The notes beneath the pieces are model-generated. The model did not search any database, was not told the origin of the DNA, and saw only the letters and a list, made by a program, of their open reading frames with translations. From contig CAJONQ010000006.1 in NCBI GenBank assembly GCA_905235835.1, forward strand, positions 17,003 to 81,002: a stretch of 64,000 nt of DNA, written 5' to 3'. The DNA is from an uncultured Prevotella sp. (GTDB taxonomy: Bacteria; Bacteroidota; Bacteroidia; Bacteroidales; Bacteroidaceae). Within the stretch, counting starts at the first letter, position 1; every line of letters starts with the position of its first letter. Of the stretch, positions 9,501-19,290 are shown one piece after another. The translations under genes and the position numbers were made by a program.

Positions 9501-10942
9501 AAACGCAGAGGCTCAGTGACGAGCACACGATATTTGTCCAGTGTGGAGTCAGGATACCATGGCAGCATATCGAGATACATCTTCCCAAACTCCAAGGCAG
9601 TGTCCCACTCATATTCCAACCATTTATTCTTCTCAACTCCCCAGTCGTCACCGTCCTTATGCTTACCATATTCTGCAGGATTGGGTAGTCCGAAGTTCTC
9701 TATCTGTTCACTGAAGCACGCACCGTCATGTCCCCAATGGTGGCGTGACCAAGCGATGGCATTGGGTAACATCCGAAGATAGGTGTCGAGTTGCGGCTTT
9801 AAGACCTCGTAATCACCACTCTTGAGCATGGGCCAATAGACAAGTCGTTGGTTCTGTGCCGTCATCGTACCGCCTCCCCATTTACGATAGTCTGGGGTGA
9901 AGGTCATGGTAGGGTCGACATAAACAGGGTCGAAGGTAAAGAGTCCGCCATTGAATTTCGTAGGCCATTCACCATAAGCGTTACATCCCAGCATATACCG
10001 CATCAGTTCGTAGTTGCGGATCATCTGTGTGACTTCTGGCAGTTGACAGTCGGTTTCTATAAAGCTCCGTTGCCAATACCCATGCCACCATGATGCGCTT
10101 CTATCCTTCGATGCAGCGGCACTGACAGGCGAAGTAGGCTCCTTACTAGCATACAACTGGATAGACACCACACACTTTTTCATCTTTTTCCGTTGGAAGT
10201 TCCAACTACGATAGTCCGTTGAGGCATATTTGCCATCAGTCGTTCCTATGAATGAGAAACCGTCAGCCTGCATGATGCCGCCCATTTTCAGGAGTCCAAT
10301 AGGGTTATAGAGGTTGTCTTTGATGGCATCCAGACGCTCACGGTTGACCGTGAAGTCGAACACCGTCTCTTTCCTGTTCTGGTGATAGAAGGCGAGACGA
10401 CTTTTCGAGGCATGGATACTATCAGCGAATGTCATGCAGTCCTTGGGGATAATCCACTTATAAGAGCACTGCTGGCACTCAGCCTTGGTGACCGGACGGT
10501 CCTGATATCGCCAACTCTCGTAACTGAGTGTCGCCTTTCTTGCCTGTGGCGATGACATATCCACAAACACAACGGGGGAATAGACATCCACCCACAACCT
10601 GATATCGACCTCTTTTCCTTTGATGTAAATGGCACCCTCATCGAGACACAGACGTTGCTCGAAGTGGTTATCCTCGAAAGGATTCCCTTCCAAATGCAGT
10701 CTCCAGCGTCCTGCCTTCAACAGCGTGTTGTTCTCATCAAACCATCCGCTTTGGGCGATATAGAAAAGCACATCCCCGTTCTCCACCCAGACATTCATGC
10801 CAATGTCATGACCTCCACACGGCATCGACTCGCTGGAGTTCCTGCTTGGGGTCTTCCATACGTAATCCTTTGGGGTATAGTCGGCGGTGTAGGTAAGCGT
10901 CGAGAACGCTAAGAAGAGGGAGAGAAGGATGCTTTTTTTCAT
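6590..10942 (-). CDS. Two-module glycosidase: N-terminal DUF5703/(alpha/alpha)6-type module + C-terminal GH78 alpha-L-rhamnosidase
   Basis: 1450 aa with signal peptide. N-term 'SESMPCGGHDIGMNVWVENGDVLFYIAQSGWFDENN'; C-term GH78-type 'SVWTDCPHREKLGWLEQDWL' and 'GYGYQIKLGHTTLTEQWN...SMNHFMMGHL'. Confidence 0.85.
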   Translation of the reverse strand: MKKSILLSLFLAFSTLTYTADYTPKDYVWKTPSRNSSESMPCGGHDIGMNVWVENGDVLFYIAQSGWFDENNTLLKAGRWRLHLEGNPFEDNHFEQRLCLDEGAIYIKGKEVDIRLWVDVYSPVVFVDMSSPQARKATLSYESWRYQDRPVTKAECQQCSYKWIIPKDCMTFADSIHASKSRLAFYHQNRKETVFDFTVNRERLDAIKDNLYNPIGLLKMGGIMQADGFSFIGTTDGKYASTDYRSWNFQRKKMKKCVVSIQLYASKEPTSPVSAAASKDRSASWWHGYWQRSFIETDCQLPEVTQMIRNYELMRYMLGCNAYGEWPTKFNGGLFTFDPVYVDPTMTFTPDYRKWGGGTMTAQNQRLVYWPMLKSGDYEVLKPQLDTYLRMLPNAIAWSRHHWGHDGACFSEQIENFGLPNPAEYGKHKDGDDWGVEKNKWLEYEWDTALEFGKMYLDMLPWYPDSTLDKYRVLVTEPLRFFANHYPNLDIYPGSGCETYKMARNPSSTVAALQALKDYLIETGCDDSTLPEIPLQVIDGDTCIAPAVSWERIQNTETPQLYPVFPWRIYGLGRPHLDIARNTYLKDPHAKEMRSTKGWKQDNIWAACLGMTDEAIRLNTEKLGNGPYRFPAFWDPGFDWAPDHNRGGAGMIGLQEMLLQEDLDHNPILFPAWNHEWNCRFRLYLSGQRCVDAKIKNGKITYDIDGVDYSDDIDEPQNAKWIGAITRQDAHLPEGRNYTGAKLKEPLVKEAWKKVDTLSQRSILLRKEFCPKGKVFKATVSIVGLGFYELSINGKKVGDACFAPLWSDYDKSIFYNTYDVTSYISHLPSAISHHTIQVLLGNGFYNEQGLRYAKMKISFGPPTLLFRMHIEYDDGKTEDIVSDEQWQWALSPITFNSIYGGEDYDARLENPTDWHPVVIQEAPKGVLRQQIAKPVKIMERYSVRDTVRKDSVLVLDMGQNLAGFPEITVQGKRGQWLRLTPSETLTKEELVNQKQTGRPHDYTYILKGEKETWHPRFSYYGYRYLQVEGDLDVLKNIESCFVYNSASKTGDFECSNPLFNDAYRLIDRAIRSNWQSVWTDCPHREKLGWLEQDWLNGEGLLANYDCRAMIEQTMQNIADAQYPNGALPEIAPNYVIFEGSWAPPFLESPEWGGAFIALPFLYQAFYGDDKLIHRYRPQMKRYVDYLATQDSCYILRQGLGDWYDYGPGRAGFAQNTPMALVSTAHYYWWNHLMEEARADSIKTAFIKEFYHPATHQYATGSQCAQAIALEMDLIPEGDREAVLQQLINDIHAHGDRLTTGDVGNRYLFNALIHHGQQEQLYKMLNHYDVPGYGYQIKLGHTTLTEQWNPEFGASMNHFMMGHLNNLLIPYFLGIWREGEHLTIAPHPVGDLTWCRGKMDDVKVDWHLEGDTFVLNAEIPIHREATVRLPYSGQTKIIREGQHTLKEQINK
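8440..8474. repeat. In-frame imperfect GATGGCTGAT-type tandem repeat within the GH78 module
   Basis: 'tgtgatggctgatagctgatggcagatggctgata' encodes 'ISHLPSAISHHTI' in the minus-strand GH78 frame. Confidence 0.7.
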
Positions 10943-10947
10943 ATAGT

Positions 10948-12354
10948 TTACCAGTTATCAGTACGGAAAGAGGAGACAGGAAGACCGTCATGCATCAGGT
11001 CACCGTCAGCCCAGTCTTTAAAGGCATAACGGATGGCGACGGGTTGCTTGACGGCATCACAGGTGACATAGACTCGATTGCGTGACACCCATACCTTAGT
11101 GGCTGGGTGGAACACCTTATCCGCACCTGCCACCTCGAAGTTATTGGACGTGGTTCCATGCTCAAAATATACCCATTCCTTGGAGCGGTCGAAGGCGATA
11201 ACCGCTGTATCGTTCTCGAAAGTCACTTCCTTATAGGTGGCAAACTCAGGTAATCCTTTGACATCGTAAGTATTGGCAAGGGCGAGAAGGGCAAGTCGCT
11301 CACCAGCCTGACGTTTCTTACGAGGATGAATACCATACTCCAAACCAGCATCCATCAGTACTGCCATGCGGGCATTGGGAATCATCGTCTCTGCCTTTGC
11401 CTGTTGTTCACGCAGATACTGACTGTCTTTCCAGTCAATCAAAGAGTAGTCGTAAGGAGCTATCTGACAATAATAGAATGGGAAGTCACCTTGTTTCCAC
11501 TCACTGCGCCATCCCTCTACCATTGTTTTCAACAGGGTAGCATAGTAGTCGTAACGGGGTACATTGTCTTCTCCCTGGTACCAGATGGCACCTTTCATGG
11601 TGTAACCGATGAGGGGATACAACTGACCGTTATAAAGAGCGGTAGGACAGCGTTGCTGGAGTTTCGAGACATCTCCTACCGTGATGGTCTGTTTTACTTT
11701 CGGGAAGGCACGCAACCAGTCGGCTTTCATCCATGCCTCACAGGCAGAACCGCCCCATGCCGTCACGATCAATCCGATGGGAACGTCCAAAGTAGAACGC
11801 AGGGCACGACCGAAATAGTAGGCTGTTGCCGAGAAGTCACGGACACTGGCACTGTTTGCCTCGTTCCATTGTCCTGCCACATTGTATTTGGGAGTCAGTG
11901 ACACATGGCGCTTGACGGTGAATAGTCGCAGTTGGGAGTCTTTACAACGCAACAACTCCTCCGTCGTTCCTTCAACGGGTTGTTGCTTGAATCCCTTCAT
12001 CTGCATCTCCATATTCGACTGTCCAGCACAGATCCATACCTCGCCGATAAGGATATTACGCAGGGTAAGTGGCTTACCGTCGTCGAAGGTAATCTCATAC
12101 GGTCCACCAGCCTGAGGTGTCAGAATCTTCACCTCAAACCGCCCGTTCTTGTCTGTCTTTACCTGATAACTCCTCTGATTCCATGAGGTCGTGATCTTCA
12201 CCGTCTTATCTTTATCGGCTGTTCCCCATAGGTTACACTCTGTTTGCTGCTGCAACACCATGTTGTCGCTGAAGAAATTCGGGAGCCTAACCTCCGCAAA
12301 GGAAGTGCTTAGCGATAATAAACACGTGATCAAAAAGAATGTGATGCGTCTCAT
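10948..12354 (-). CDS. Sialate O-acetylesterase-like SGNH carbohydrate esterase
   Basis: 468 aa, signal peptide, 'LIGEVWICAGQSNMEMQMKGF', 'GLIVTAWGGSACEAWM', 'GAIWYQGEDNV'. Confidence 0.88.
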   Translation of the reverse strand: MRRITFFLITCLLSLSTSFAEVRLPNFFSDNMVLQQQTECNLWGTADKDKTVKITTSWNQRSYQVKTDKNGRFEVKILTPQAGGPYEITFDDGKPLTLRNILIGEVWICAGQSNMEMQMKGFKQQPVEGTTEELLRCKDSQLRLFTVKRHVSLTPKYNVAGQWNEANSASVRDFSATAYYFGRALRSTLDVPIGLIVTAWGGSACEAWMKADWLRAFPKVKQTITVGDVSKLQQRCPTALYNGQLYPLIGYTMKGAIWYQGEDNVPRYDYYATLLKTMVEGWRSEWKQGDFPFYYCQIAPYDYSLIDWKDSQYLREQQAKAETMIPNARMAVLMDAGLEYGIHPRKKRQAGERLALLALANTYDVKGLPEFATYKEVTFENDTAVIAFDRSKEWVYFEHGTTSNNFEVAGADKVFHPATKVWVSRNRVYVTCDAVKQPVAIRYAFKDWADGDLMHDGLPVSSFRTDNW

Positions 12355-12355
12355 A

Positions 12356-15300
12356 TCATTGTTTTATGATTAATTCGGGTTGTGCTAACAGACCGGCAGG
12401 CAACAGGTTGTCACCCTTGGTGCGATACTTGGCATTCGTCCAGATACCTTCATAGGGAGCCTTCCCTTGGTCCATGCCGCGCAGGGCATTATGCCAAGTG
12501 TTGACGACCTCTATCTCTATCTTGTTCTTACCTTTCCTCAATGCCTTGGTCACCTCCACCTCATAAGGTGCTGTCCATGCGATACCACAGTCGATACCGT
12601 TCACCCAGACATGGGCAATGTCCCTGACATCAGGGAATTTGATCCATGCACGACCCTCAGGATGTTTTTTCATCTTCCATGTTGTCGTATACATCGCATG
12701 ACCGCTGAAGTAGCGGATACGTTCGTCTGGATGCTGACTCCAGTCGAACAACTGCTGGTTGTCGAGGGTGATGTTACTTTCTTTGAAGGTGACATGATAG
12801 GGGGTAGTAATTATTCCCGGCGTGGGAACTTTGGATTCCCGGCGTGGGAACTCTGGATTCCCAGCGTGGGAACTCTGGATTCCCAGCGTGGGAATAAATA
12901 AGGAACCATATGCGGGCATGGTGAAAGTTACTTTTGTCCTCCCATTCTCCTCGGTATAATCGACTTGCGTCACCTCATCTGTGACAGGATTATAGATATG
13001 CGGAATGTGTCCTGTACCACGGAATGACGCAGTAATCACTCGTTCTTTGTCCTCTTGATTGGCGAGGAAATAGATGTCTTGGTCGTCTGTCTGCCGATGG
13101 GCATAGGCGATACCTTCTGGTAGAATGACATCACGCTCAACGCCTTCTATCGTCTCTCCGTGCCAAGGCTTATCGATAATCGTAACACCTTGCTGGCGTA
13201 ATTGTTCTATTCGCTGTTGTACTTCCTTGGAGATGATGCATCCTTCAGGGATAACTAATACTTTGTAGTTAAAGGGTTGTGTCAGCAGAGCATCCTTATT
13301 CATCGAGTCATACTGGTAACCATGCAACGGGTTGATCCAGTCTTTCAGGTCTACAATACCAGCAGAATGGCGTACACCGACAGGTGACTCCTCCATCGGC
13401 TGTCCGATGTTGGCAAGGCGTTTCTGTTCGGAAGCGACACGCTCTGCACCAAAAAGTCCTGGTAGCATGGAGACTAAACGGTCTGGTGTCAGAGCACGGC
13501 TGGGTATCTCCTCACCAGTATAGACAGCGATATCCACCACGGGTGTACCTTTCTGCAGCAGGGTCTGACAACGGGTAATATAGTCAACCATTGCTTTTGC
13601 CTCAGGGAACCACGTCTGGTCGCGCTGGAAGAAGAGACCGATTCCGTCGAGGGTCATACCCGGTTTGCGGTCGAGCCACGGATTATGGGTGTTGACATGG
13701 AAGAACAAACGGTTCATGCCCAAGGCGAAGTTGCGGTCGAGTAGGGGTTTGATACTTGCGGGTGTCTCGTCCCATACACCACGGACCTCTGTGAATCCCT
13801 CAGCCTGAACGATTTGCTTGCCATAGACATGGGCACCACTGATGGCATCGAGCATGTCGTTGGGCTTGTCATGAGTAGGGGAGTTCAACCAGTATTCACC
13901 CATCGGTACATCTACATATTGATAGTGTTCCATACCGTCAGAGACCATGGTGGGAGCCACACTCTCAGATGATAGTTGTACACCGTACTCTTTCGCTTTC
14001 TGTGCTACAGTGACGAAGAATACCTCGTTGACCAGTTCATTGATGGTCTTGCGAATGTCCCTCAGTGTCTCATCACCCCCTTTCATAGGGATACCAGCAT
14101 AGATGGGTAAGAGGGGGATGATGTCATATCCCCTGCGACGTTGGAACTCCTGGGCGAAATTCTTGCTCCAGTTCTGCGAGCCACACTCCCAAGAGTCGAC
14201 ATGCAGGTATTGAATCGCCTGATGGTTGGGGCGGTTCATGAAGAGCCCGAACCAGTGATCCACCTGTTTCTCCACCGCTTCCTTTGAGAACTTATCGCAT
14301 TCCAGTCCCTTGGCACCACCTGCTGTGGCATTGGTATGACCTGTAGAGGTGTGTCCCATTCGCAGGATGCGCCACATACCTTTGGGTAAATCGATCTCCA
14401 CCATGTCACCATCCATCTTGGTATAGATGATGTCCTGTGGACGGAGATAGTCGTCAGCAGACAGTTCTTCCTTGGAAGTATCAGGGGCTATGCGCCATAC
14501 ATAACCAGCCTTTCCCTCCCAATTGTCGATGAGGGACCAACTGCCAAACTTGATATTCTTTAGTCTGAGGACGGGTTTCCATTTGGCGGCATCCAAATCC
14601 TCAGCACCATGTTCCGTACCTTCCGGCGTCCATTCAAAGCGGAAGTACTTGGCACGGGTGGGAGGAATACTGAATGTCGTATTGAAACCAGTGTTCTGCC
14701 ATCCCTGCCGAGGGGGCGTGAGTTGTTTGACAGCATAGAAAATCACACCGTCGTCAGAGGCTTTGACACTCAGTCGCTGGCATTGGAAATTCGTACCAGA
14801 GGGCTCTATCTCAATGTTCCGCACTAATGTGGAACGGTCGAACTCATACTGTATCCAACAAGGAGTGTCAGCACAATAGACCCCTTTCGCATTCACTGTT
14901 ACCTCTGGGGAATAGGAAACCTTGGGAATATCAGGGCTGTCTTGCTTGACTGGTATTGCATACACACCGATGTCCTCATAATAGTTCTCATAGTGTTGAG
15001 GCTTGGACATTCGGAAATGATGGAAGCCCCCATCCATGATTGTATCGCAGAAAACAATCTTCTGCATCGATTCCTCTGGTGTAATCCATGGACCGCCAGC
15101 CAATGCAAAGCCGTCACAGACATGAATACCCATTCCCAAGCCGAGGGAATCAGCTTGCACCAGGGCTAAGTCGACCATCTTCCAGAAGTTGTCACTCAGC
15201 GCATCGGCATTACCTTCATACTCTGGACGCTCCGCAGCTCCTCGTATCGGCATCAGGTAACAGCCTCCCAGTCCCACCTCTTTCATTGCCTGCAGGTCAG

Positions 15301-15427
15301 CCATGACCCCTTGTTCTGATACGGCTCCATACATCCAATACCAGAAAGTCCAGGGCTTGGTGGTGTCTTTTCCCTGCACTGACAGCGCAAGGCACAGGAC
15401 TATAACTGAGAGGATGATCTTTTTCAT
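12356..15427 (-). CDS. GH106 family alpha-L-rhamnosidase
   Basis: 1023 aa, signal peptide, N-term 'KPWTFWYWMYGAVSEQGVMADLQAMKEVGLGGCYLMPIRGA' typical of GH106; C-term beta-sandwich 'AWIKFPDVRDIAHVWVNGIDCGIAWTAPYEVEVT'. Confidence 0.9.
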   Translation of the reverse strand: MKKIILSVIVLCLALSVQGKDTTKPWTFWYWMYGAVSEQGVMADLQAMKEVGLGGCYLMPIRGAAERPEYEGNADALSDNFWKMVDLALVQADSLGLGMGIHVCDGFALAGGPWITPEESMQKIVFCDTIMDGGFHHFRMSKPQHYENYYEDIGVYAIPVKQDSPDIPKVSYSPEVTVNAKGVYCADTPCWIQYEFDRSTLVRNIEIEPSGTNFQCQRLSVKASDDGVIFYAVKQLTPPRQGWQNTGFNTTFSIPPTRAKYFRFEWTPEGTEHGAEDLDAAKWKPVLRLKNIKFGSWSLIDNWEGKAGYVWRIAPDTSKEELSADDYLRPQDIIYTKMDGDMVEIDLPKGMWRILRMGHTSTGHTNATAGGAKGLECDKFSKEAVEKQVDHWFGLFMNRPNHQAIQYLHVDSWECGSQNWSKNFAQEFQRRRGYDIIPLLPIYAGIPMKGGDETLRDIRKTINELVNEVFFVTVAQKAKEYGVQLSSESVAPTMVSDGMEHYQYVDVPMGEYWLNSPTHDKPNDMLDAISGAHVYGKQIVQAEGFTEVRGVWDETPASIKPLLDRNFALGMNRLFFHVNTHNPWLDRKPGMTLDGIGLFFQRDQTWFPEAKAMVDYITRCQTLLQKGTPVVDIAVYTGEEIPSRALTPDRLVSMLPGLFGAERVASEQKRLANIGQPMEESPVGVRHSAGIVDLKDWINPLHGYQYDSMNKDALLTQPFNYKVLVIPEGCIISKEVQQRIEQLRQQGVTIIDKPWHGETIEGVERDVILPEGIAYAHRQTDDQDIYFLANQEDKERVITASFRGTGHIPHIYNPVTDEVTQVDYTEENGRTKVTFTMPAYGSLFIPTLGIQSSHAGNPEFPRRESKVPTPGIITTPYHVTFKESNITLDNQQLFDWSQHPDERIRYFSGHAMYTTTWKMKKHPEGRAWIKFPDVRDIAHVWVNGIDCGIAWTAPYEVEVTKALRKGKNKIEIEVVNTWHNALRGMDQGKAPYEGIWTNAKYRTKGDNLLPAGLLAQPELIIKQ
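12813..12897. repeat. 22-bp tandem repeat, 4 units, each with an ATTCCC[GA]GCGTGGGAA palindromic core, inside the GH106 ORF
   Basis: Units start at 12813, 12835, 12857 and 12879 (last partial). Read in frame as IPTLGIQSSHAGNPEFPRRESKVPTPGI. Confidence 0.95.
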
Positions 15428-18240
15428 TCGAATTGGAGAATTACATTGATGGAGCCTTTACCTTGTGACCAGTAGGGTTGTGCCGAAGGACCATTCAGGT
15501 CTGTCGTATTCACCTTATTACGTACGGCAGGAATCACCTTCAATAAAGCGATGCCAGTCTCTGGTAATGTGTAGAGCAGATGGTCACGACCGTCACGTGG
15601 AGTATAGACTCCCACATAACAATTGTTAGGATGGATAATTCCAATCTTACCTTCTGTTGTCTCTATTTGCATCCAATCGACATCAGCGAAATAGCCTTTA
15701 AACTCAGGATACTCGAAAGACTCCCCAGGAATAGGGTCGTTATAGTTCGTCTGCCAATACCCGTACTGGGGACCTTCCAAGCGGTTCTGCCATACACGAT
15801 ATGGACCACGTCCTACCCATTGCTTGCTCTTTACCTGTTGTTCGGGATAGTCAAAGCAAATACCCATCAGATCAACAACACCGTTGAAGTTGTAGTAGAC
15901 CTCCATCATGACTGTACCATCTGTGTGGAAGTCCCAACGCACTAATTCCAATGAGCCGTGACGATAGTTTGCTGAAAGCACACCACCATCGAAATCGAAA
16001 CCAGTAAAACAACCTTGGTCAGCATATTCTGTGTATTCGGTCTTCTTGCTAAAGGCTTCCTTGTCATCGTGGTTATAAAAGCCATCTTGGCTGCGATCGC
16101 TTCGTTTGGCAGCTACAAAACGAGGACCATGATTCAGCTTAATGCTCTTGCTGCCTATAGTTACCTGCTGCAAACTTCCGTCTTTTTTAGAAAACGAATA
16201 AGTACGACCTGCCACACTTATGGTCACATGGTCGGCAGTTTCGTTCTTAACGACGCTGTTGATGTCAGTGGGATGCTCGGTAATATACGACGAAGTTTTG
16301 AAATTCCATGTATAAATATCCTCCCCATTAGGGTCGGTTGCTGTTATTTGTAATGCGCTTCCACTGCCTTTAGGTAAATCAATGGTTTTCGAAGCAAATG
16401 GCTCTACGCTGCCTACACTAAGTATTCCTTGGCTTAAAGTCTTTACGGAAGACTGCCCGTAAGCAGGCATCTGAAGATGCTTATAGGTAAACTTGCAGTC
16501 TTTTAAATCAGTGAAGTTATAGTGGTTACTGATGACTAACTGTGAGTTGTCAATGACTATCTGTACGGGGCTCCATACCTCACGGATGGTATAGAACGAG
16601 CCTTCCTTCTCCATGTGCGGTCCGACGATACCGTCAGAACCGAAGTTACCCATACAGTCTACGATGTTATTCATATCCGTACGTACCACTCCTTGGTCCA
16701 TCAGGTCCCAAAGGAAACCACCGGCACAACGGGGATTCGACATCATCAGTTTCCAGTAGTCAGCCAGTCCGGCACCATGTCCACCTTCATACAGACCATG
16801 CAGGAACTCCGTAGGCATGAAGATCTCCTTCTGTCGCATATACTCTGCCGTCTCACCCCATGAGCGATAGTGCTTCGTCTCGAATCCGTTGCGGTTAGCC
16901 CATGGATAGAGTACCACACGCTGCTGTGGGTCAAACTTCGCAAAGTAAGGTTCTAACTCATAGTTGAAACCTCCCTCATTACCGTTGCTCCAGAAGATAA
17001 TACTGGGATGGTTGACATCACGGGTCACCATCTCCTCTACTAACTTGGAGCCGACGATGGTCTCATGAGCCCAGTGCCATCCAGGTAATTCACACTCCAC
17101 GTAAAGTCCTAATGAGTCACATGCCTCTAAGAACTCTGGGTCTGCGGGATAATGGGAGAGACGAACAGCATTCATGTTCATCGACTTGATGAGTTTGACA
17201 TCCTCGATGTTCTTTGTTTTTGACAGTGTACGACCTGTCTCTGGACGGAAAGAATGGCGGTTGGCACCTTTCACGATGACTTTCTTTCCATTGATAAAAA
17301 GACCATCTTCCTTGTCACCGGCATATTGATGACGATACTCAATGGTGCGGAAACCGAACTTCTGACGCTCAATATGTAAAGTCTTGCCCTGTGCGTCTTT
17401 CAGTGTAAAAACAGCCGTATAGAGATGAGGCTGCTCGGCATTCCATAGTAACGGGTTCTTCACCACGAAATCAACCAGTGCCTTGTCGCTGGCAACTGGA
17501 GAGTCAGTGCTTTGTGCTACCTTCGTTCCTTTTGCGTCAGTGACACTGACACTTACAGAACCGCCTGGCAAAGCACGATTCAAAAAGACATCAGCCATAA
17601 ACCGTCCATCAGCCTTGGCATTGATGGCTACACGGTTGATGTTCTGGGCTGGTTTGGAAATGACAAAGACAGGGCGCCAGATACCTCCAAAGTTCCAGTA
17701 GTCAGCACGACGCTCTGCAAGGTTGACCTGTGGCACAGTACTCTCTTTCAGCACCTCTACCTCCAAGCGGTTCTTCTTTGCTCCGAAGAAGACACGGTCT
17801 GATACATCAATGGTATGGCGGGTAAAGCCTCCTTGATAGGTACCATTACCAGCCTTACGTCCGTTAATCTGGACACGGATTTCTGTAAAGGCAGCCTCAA
17901 AGACGAGCAGGATCTGTCGTCCTTGCCACTCCTGCGGCAGGGTGAACTCGTGTTTATACAGTCCCTTCTCGTCAGCGATTCCCTCAGGGGTTGCCTTGCC
18001 GTAGAACCGCATGCCATATTGATAAGTGCCGAAACCTTGCAGTTCCCAGCATGAGGGCACTCCTATCTTGGTCCATTCACCACTATGTCGCCCGTCAGTA
18101 CATTTGAAGTCCCATTGTACCATATCATCGCATCCAGTACCACTGAGGTACTGTCGATGTGTGTTCACGTCACCTGATTGTGCCCATGTCCAGAGACAAC
18201 TCATGGTCAATAGTCCTGTCGTCCATATCTTCTTTCTCAT
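15424..18240 (-). CDS. GH2 family beta-glycosidase (beta-galactosidase-like)
   Basis: 938 aa, signal peptide, 'GVPSCWELQGFGTYQYG', 'VIVKGANRHSFRPETGR', '[32 protein letters not shown]', '[14 protein letters not shown]', 'GGFLWDLMDQG'. Confidence 0.9.
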   Translation of the reverse strand: MRKKIWTTGLLTMSCLWTWAQSGDVNTHRQYLSGTGCDDMVQWDFKCTDGRHSGEWTKIGVPSCWELQGFGTYQYGMRFYGKATPEGIADEKGLYKHEFTLPQEWQGRQILLVFEAAFTEIRVQINGRKAGNGTYQGGFTRHTIDVSDRVFFGAKKNRLEVEVLKESTVPQVNLAERRADYWNFGGIWRPVFVISKPAQNINRVAINAKADGRFMADVFLNRALPGGSVSVSVTDAKGTKVAQSTDSPVASDKALVDFVVKNPLLWNAEQPHLYTAVFTLKDAQGKTLHIERQKFGFRTIEYRHQYAGDKEDGLFINGKKVIVKGANRHSFRPETGRTLSKTKNIEDVKLIKSMNMNAVRLSHYPADPEFLEACDSLGLYVECELPGWHWAHETIVGSKLVEEMVTRDVNHPSIIFWSNGNEGGFNYELEPYFAKFDPQQRVVLYPWANRNGFETKHYRSWGETAEYMRQKEIFMPTEFLHGLYEGGHGAGLADYWKLMMSNPRCAGGFLWDLMDQGVVRTDMNNIVDCMGNFGSDGIVGPHMEKEGSFYTIREVWSPVQIVIDNSQLVISNHYNFTDLKDCKFTYKHLQMPAYGQSSVKTLSQGILSVGSVEPFASKTIDLPKGSGSALQITATDPNGEDIYTWNFKTSSYITEHPTDINSVVKNETADHVTISVAGRTYSFSKKDGSLQQVTIGSKSIKLNHGPRFVAAKRSDRSQDGFYNHDDKEAFSKKTEYTEYADQGCFTGFDFDGGVLSANYRHGSLELVRWDFHTDGTVMMEVYYNFNGVVDLMGICFDYPEQQVKSKQWVGRGPYRVWQNRLEGPQYGYWQTNYNDPIPGESFEYPEFKGYFADVDWMQIETTEGKIGIIHPNNCYVGVYTPRDGRDHLLYTLPETGIALLKVIPAVRNKVNTTDLNGPSAQPYWSQGKGSINVILQFE

Positions 18241-18351
18241 ATACTATACCTTATTTATATATTATAAGGACTCTTTCATGGCGGTTTTGTACCCCCCGAC
18301 TCGTTACAAATCGGAGTCTCTGCCGTCTTATTAAAAAACAAACGAAAAAAG

Positions 18352-19287
18352 ATGATGATACAGAACAAACCTCTTAGCGGAATCATTCCGCCCTTAGTAA
18401 CTCCTTTGAAAGATAATGAGACACTTGACATTGAGAGTCTCGAACGACTGATAGAGCATCTGATTGCAGGTGGTGTACACGGACTCTTCATCCTGGGTAC
18501 CACAGGTGAGGAGCAGAGTCTGAGTTATGACGTACGTAAACAGATGATCAAGGAAGCATGTCGTATTAATAAAGGTCGACTGCCACTGCTCGCATGTATC
18601 ACTGATACCAGTATTGTGGAGAGTATCAAACTCGCCAAGGTTGCTGCAGAGTGTGGTGCTGATGGTGTCGTTTCTGCTCCCCCTTACTACTTTGCCACAG
18701 GACAACCCGAACTGGCTCAGTTCTATGAGGAATTGGTACCACAACTTCCACTTCCCGTATTCCTCTATAATATGCCGTCCCATGTAAAAGTGAGCTTTGC
18801 TCCTGACACCGTACGACGTATCGCCCAGAACCCGCAGGTAATCGGTTTTAAGGACTCCAGTGCGAATGCGGTTTATTTCCAATCGGTGATGTATAAGATG
18901 CAGGAACGTCCTGACTTTGCGCTGCTTGTGGGACCAGAGGAGATTACGGGTGAGTGTGTCTTACTGGGTGCTCATGGTGGTATCAATGGTGGTGCGAATA
19001 TGTTCCCGGAACTGTATGTGGCAATGTATGATGCGGCACGTACTGGTGACTTACTTCGTGTTCGTCAGTTACAGCAATTCATCATGCAGATATCAACAAG
19101 TATCTATACGGTTGGCAAACATGGCTCCAGCTATCTGAAAGGACTGAAATGCGCCCTCTCTTTGTTGGGTATTATCAACGACGATTTCGTAGCCTCACCT
19201 TTCTATAAGTTTAAAGAGCCTGAGCGTGAGAAGATTCGTCAGGCACTCGCAGCCCTTCCTATAGAGAATGGTAAACTGAAGATATAG
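18352..19287 (+). CDS. DapA/NanA-family (DHDPS-like) aldolase, possibly a 2-keto-3-deoxy-sugar-acid aldolase
   Basis: 311 aa, 'GIIPPLVTPLKDNETLDIESLERLIEHLIAGGVHGLFILGTTGEEQSLS', 'PLPVFLYNMPSHVKVSF', 'VIGFKDSSANAVYF'. Confidence 0.88.
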   Translation: MMIQNKPLSGIIPPLVTPLKDNETLDIESLERLIEHLIAGGVHGLFILGTTGEEQSLSYDVRKQMIKEACRINKGRLPLLACITDTSIVESIKLAKVAAECGADGVVSAPPYYFATGQPELAQFYEELVPQLPLPVFLYNMPSHVKVSFAPDTVRRIAQNPQVIGFKDSSANAVYFQSVMYKMQERPDFALLVGPEEITGECVLLGAHGGINGGANMFPELYVAMYDAARTGDLLRVRQLQQFIMQISTSIYTVGKHGSSYLKGLKCALSLLGIINDDFVASPFYKFKEPEREKIRQALAALPIENGKLKI

Positions 19288-19290
19288 CCT

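Noticed and set aside
12813-12897. Short CRISPR-like array
   Set aside because: Units are contiguous without unique spacers and lie inside a coding frame; no cas genes.
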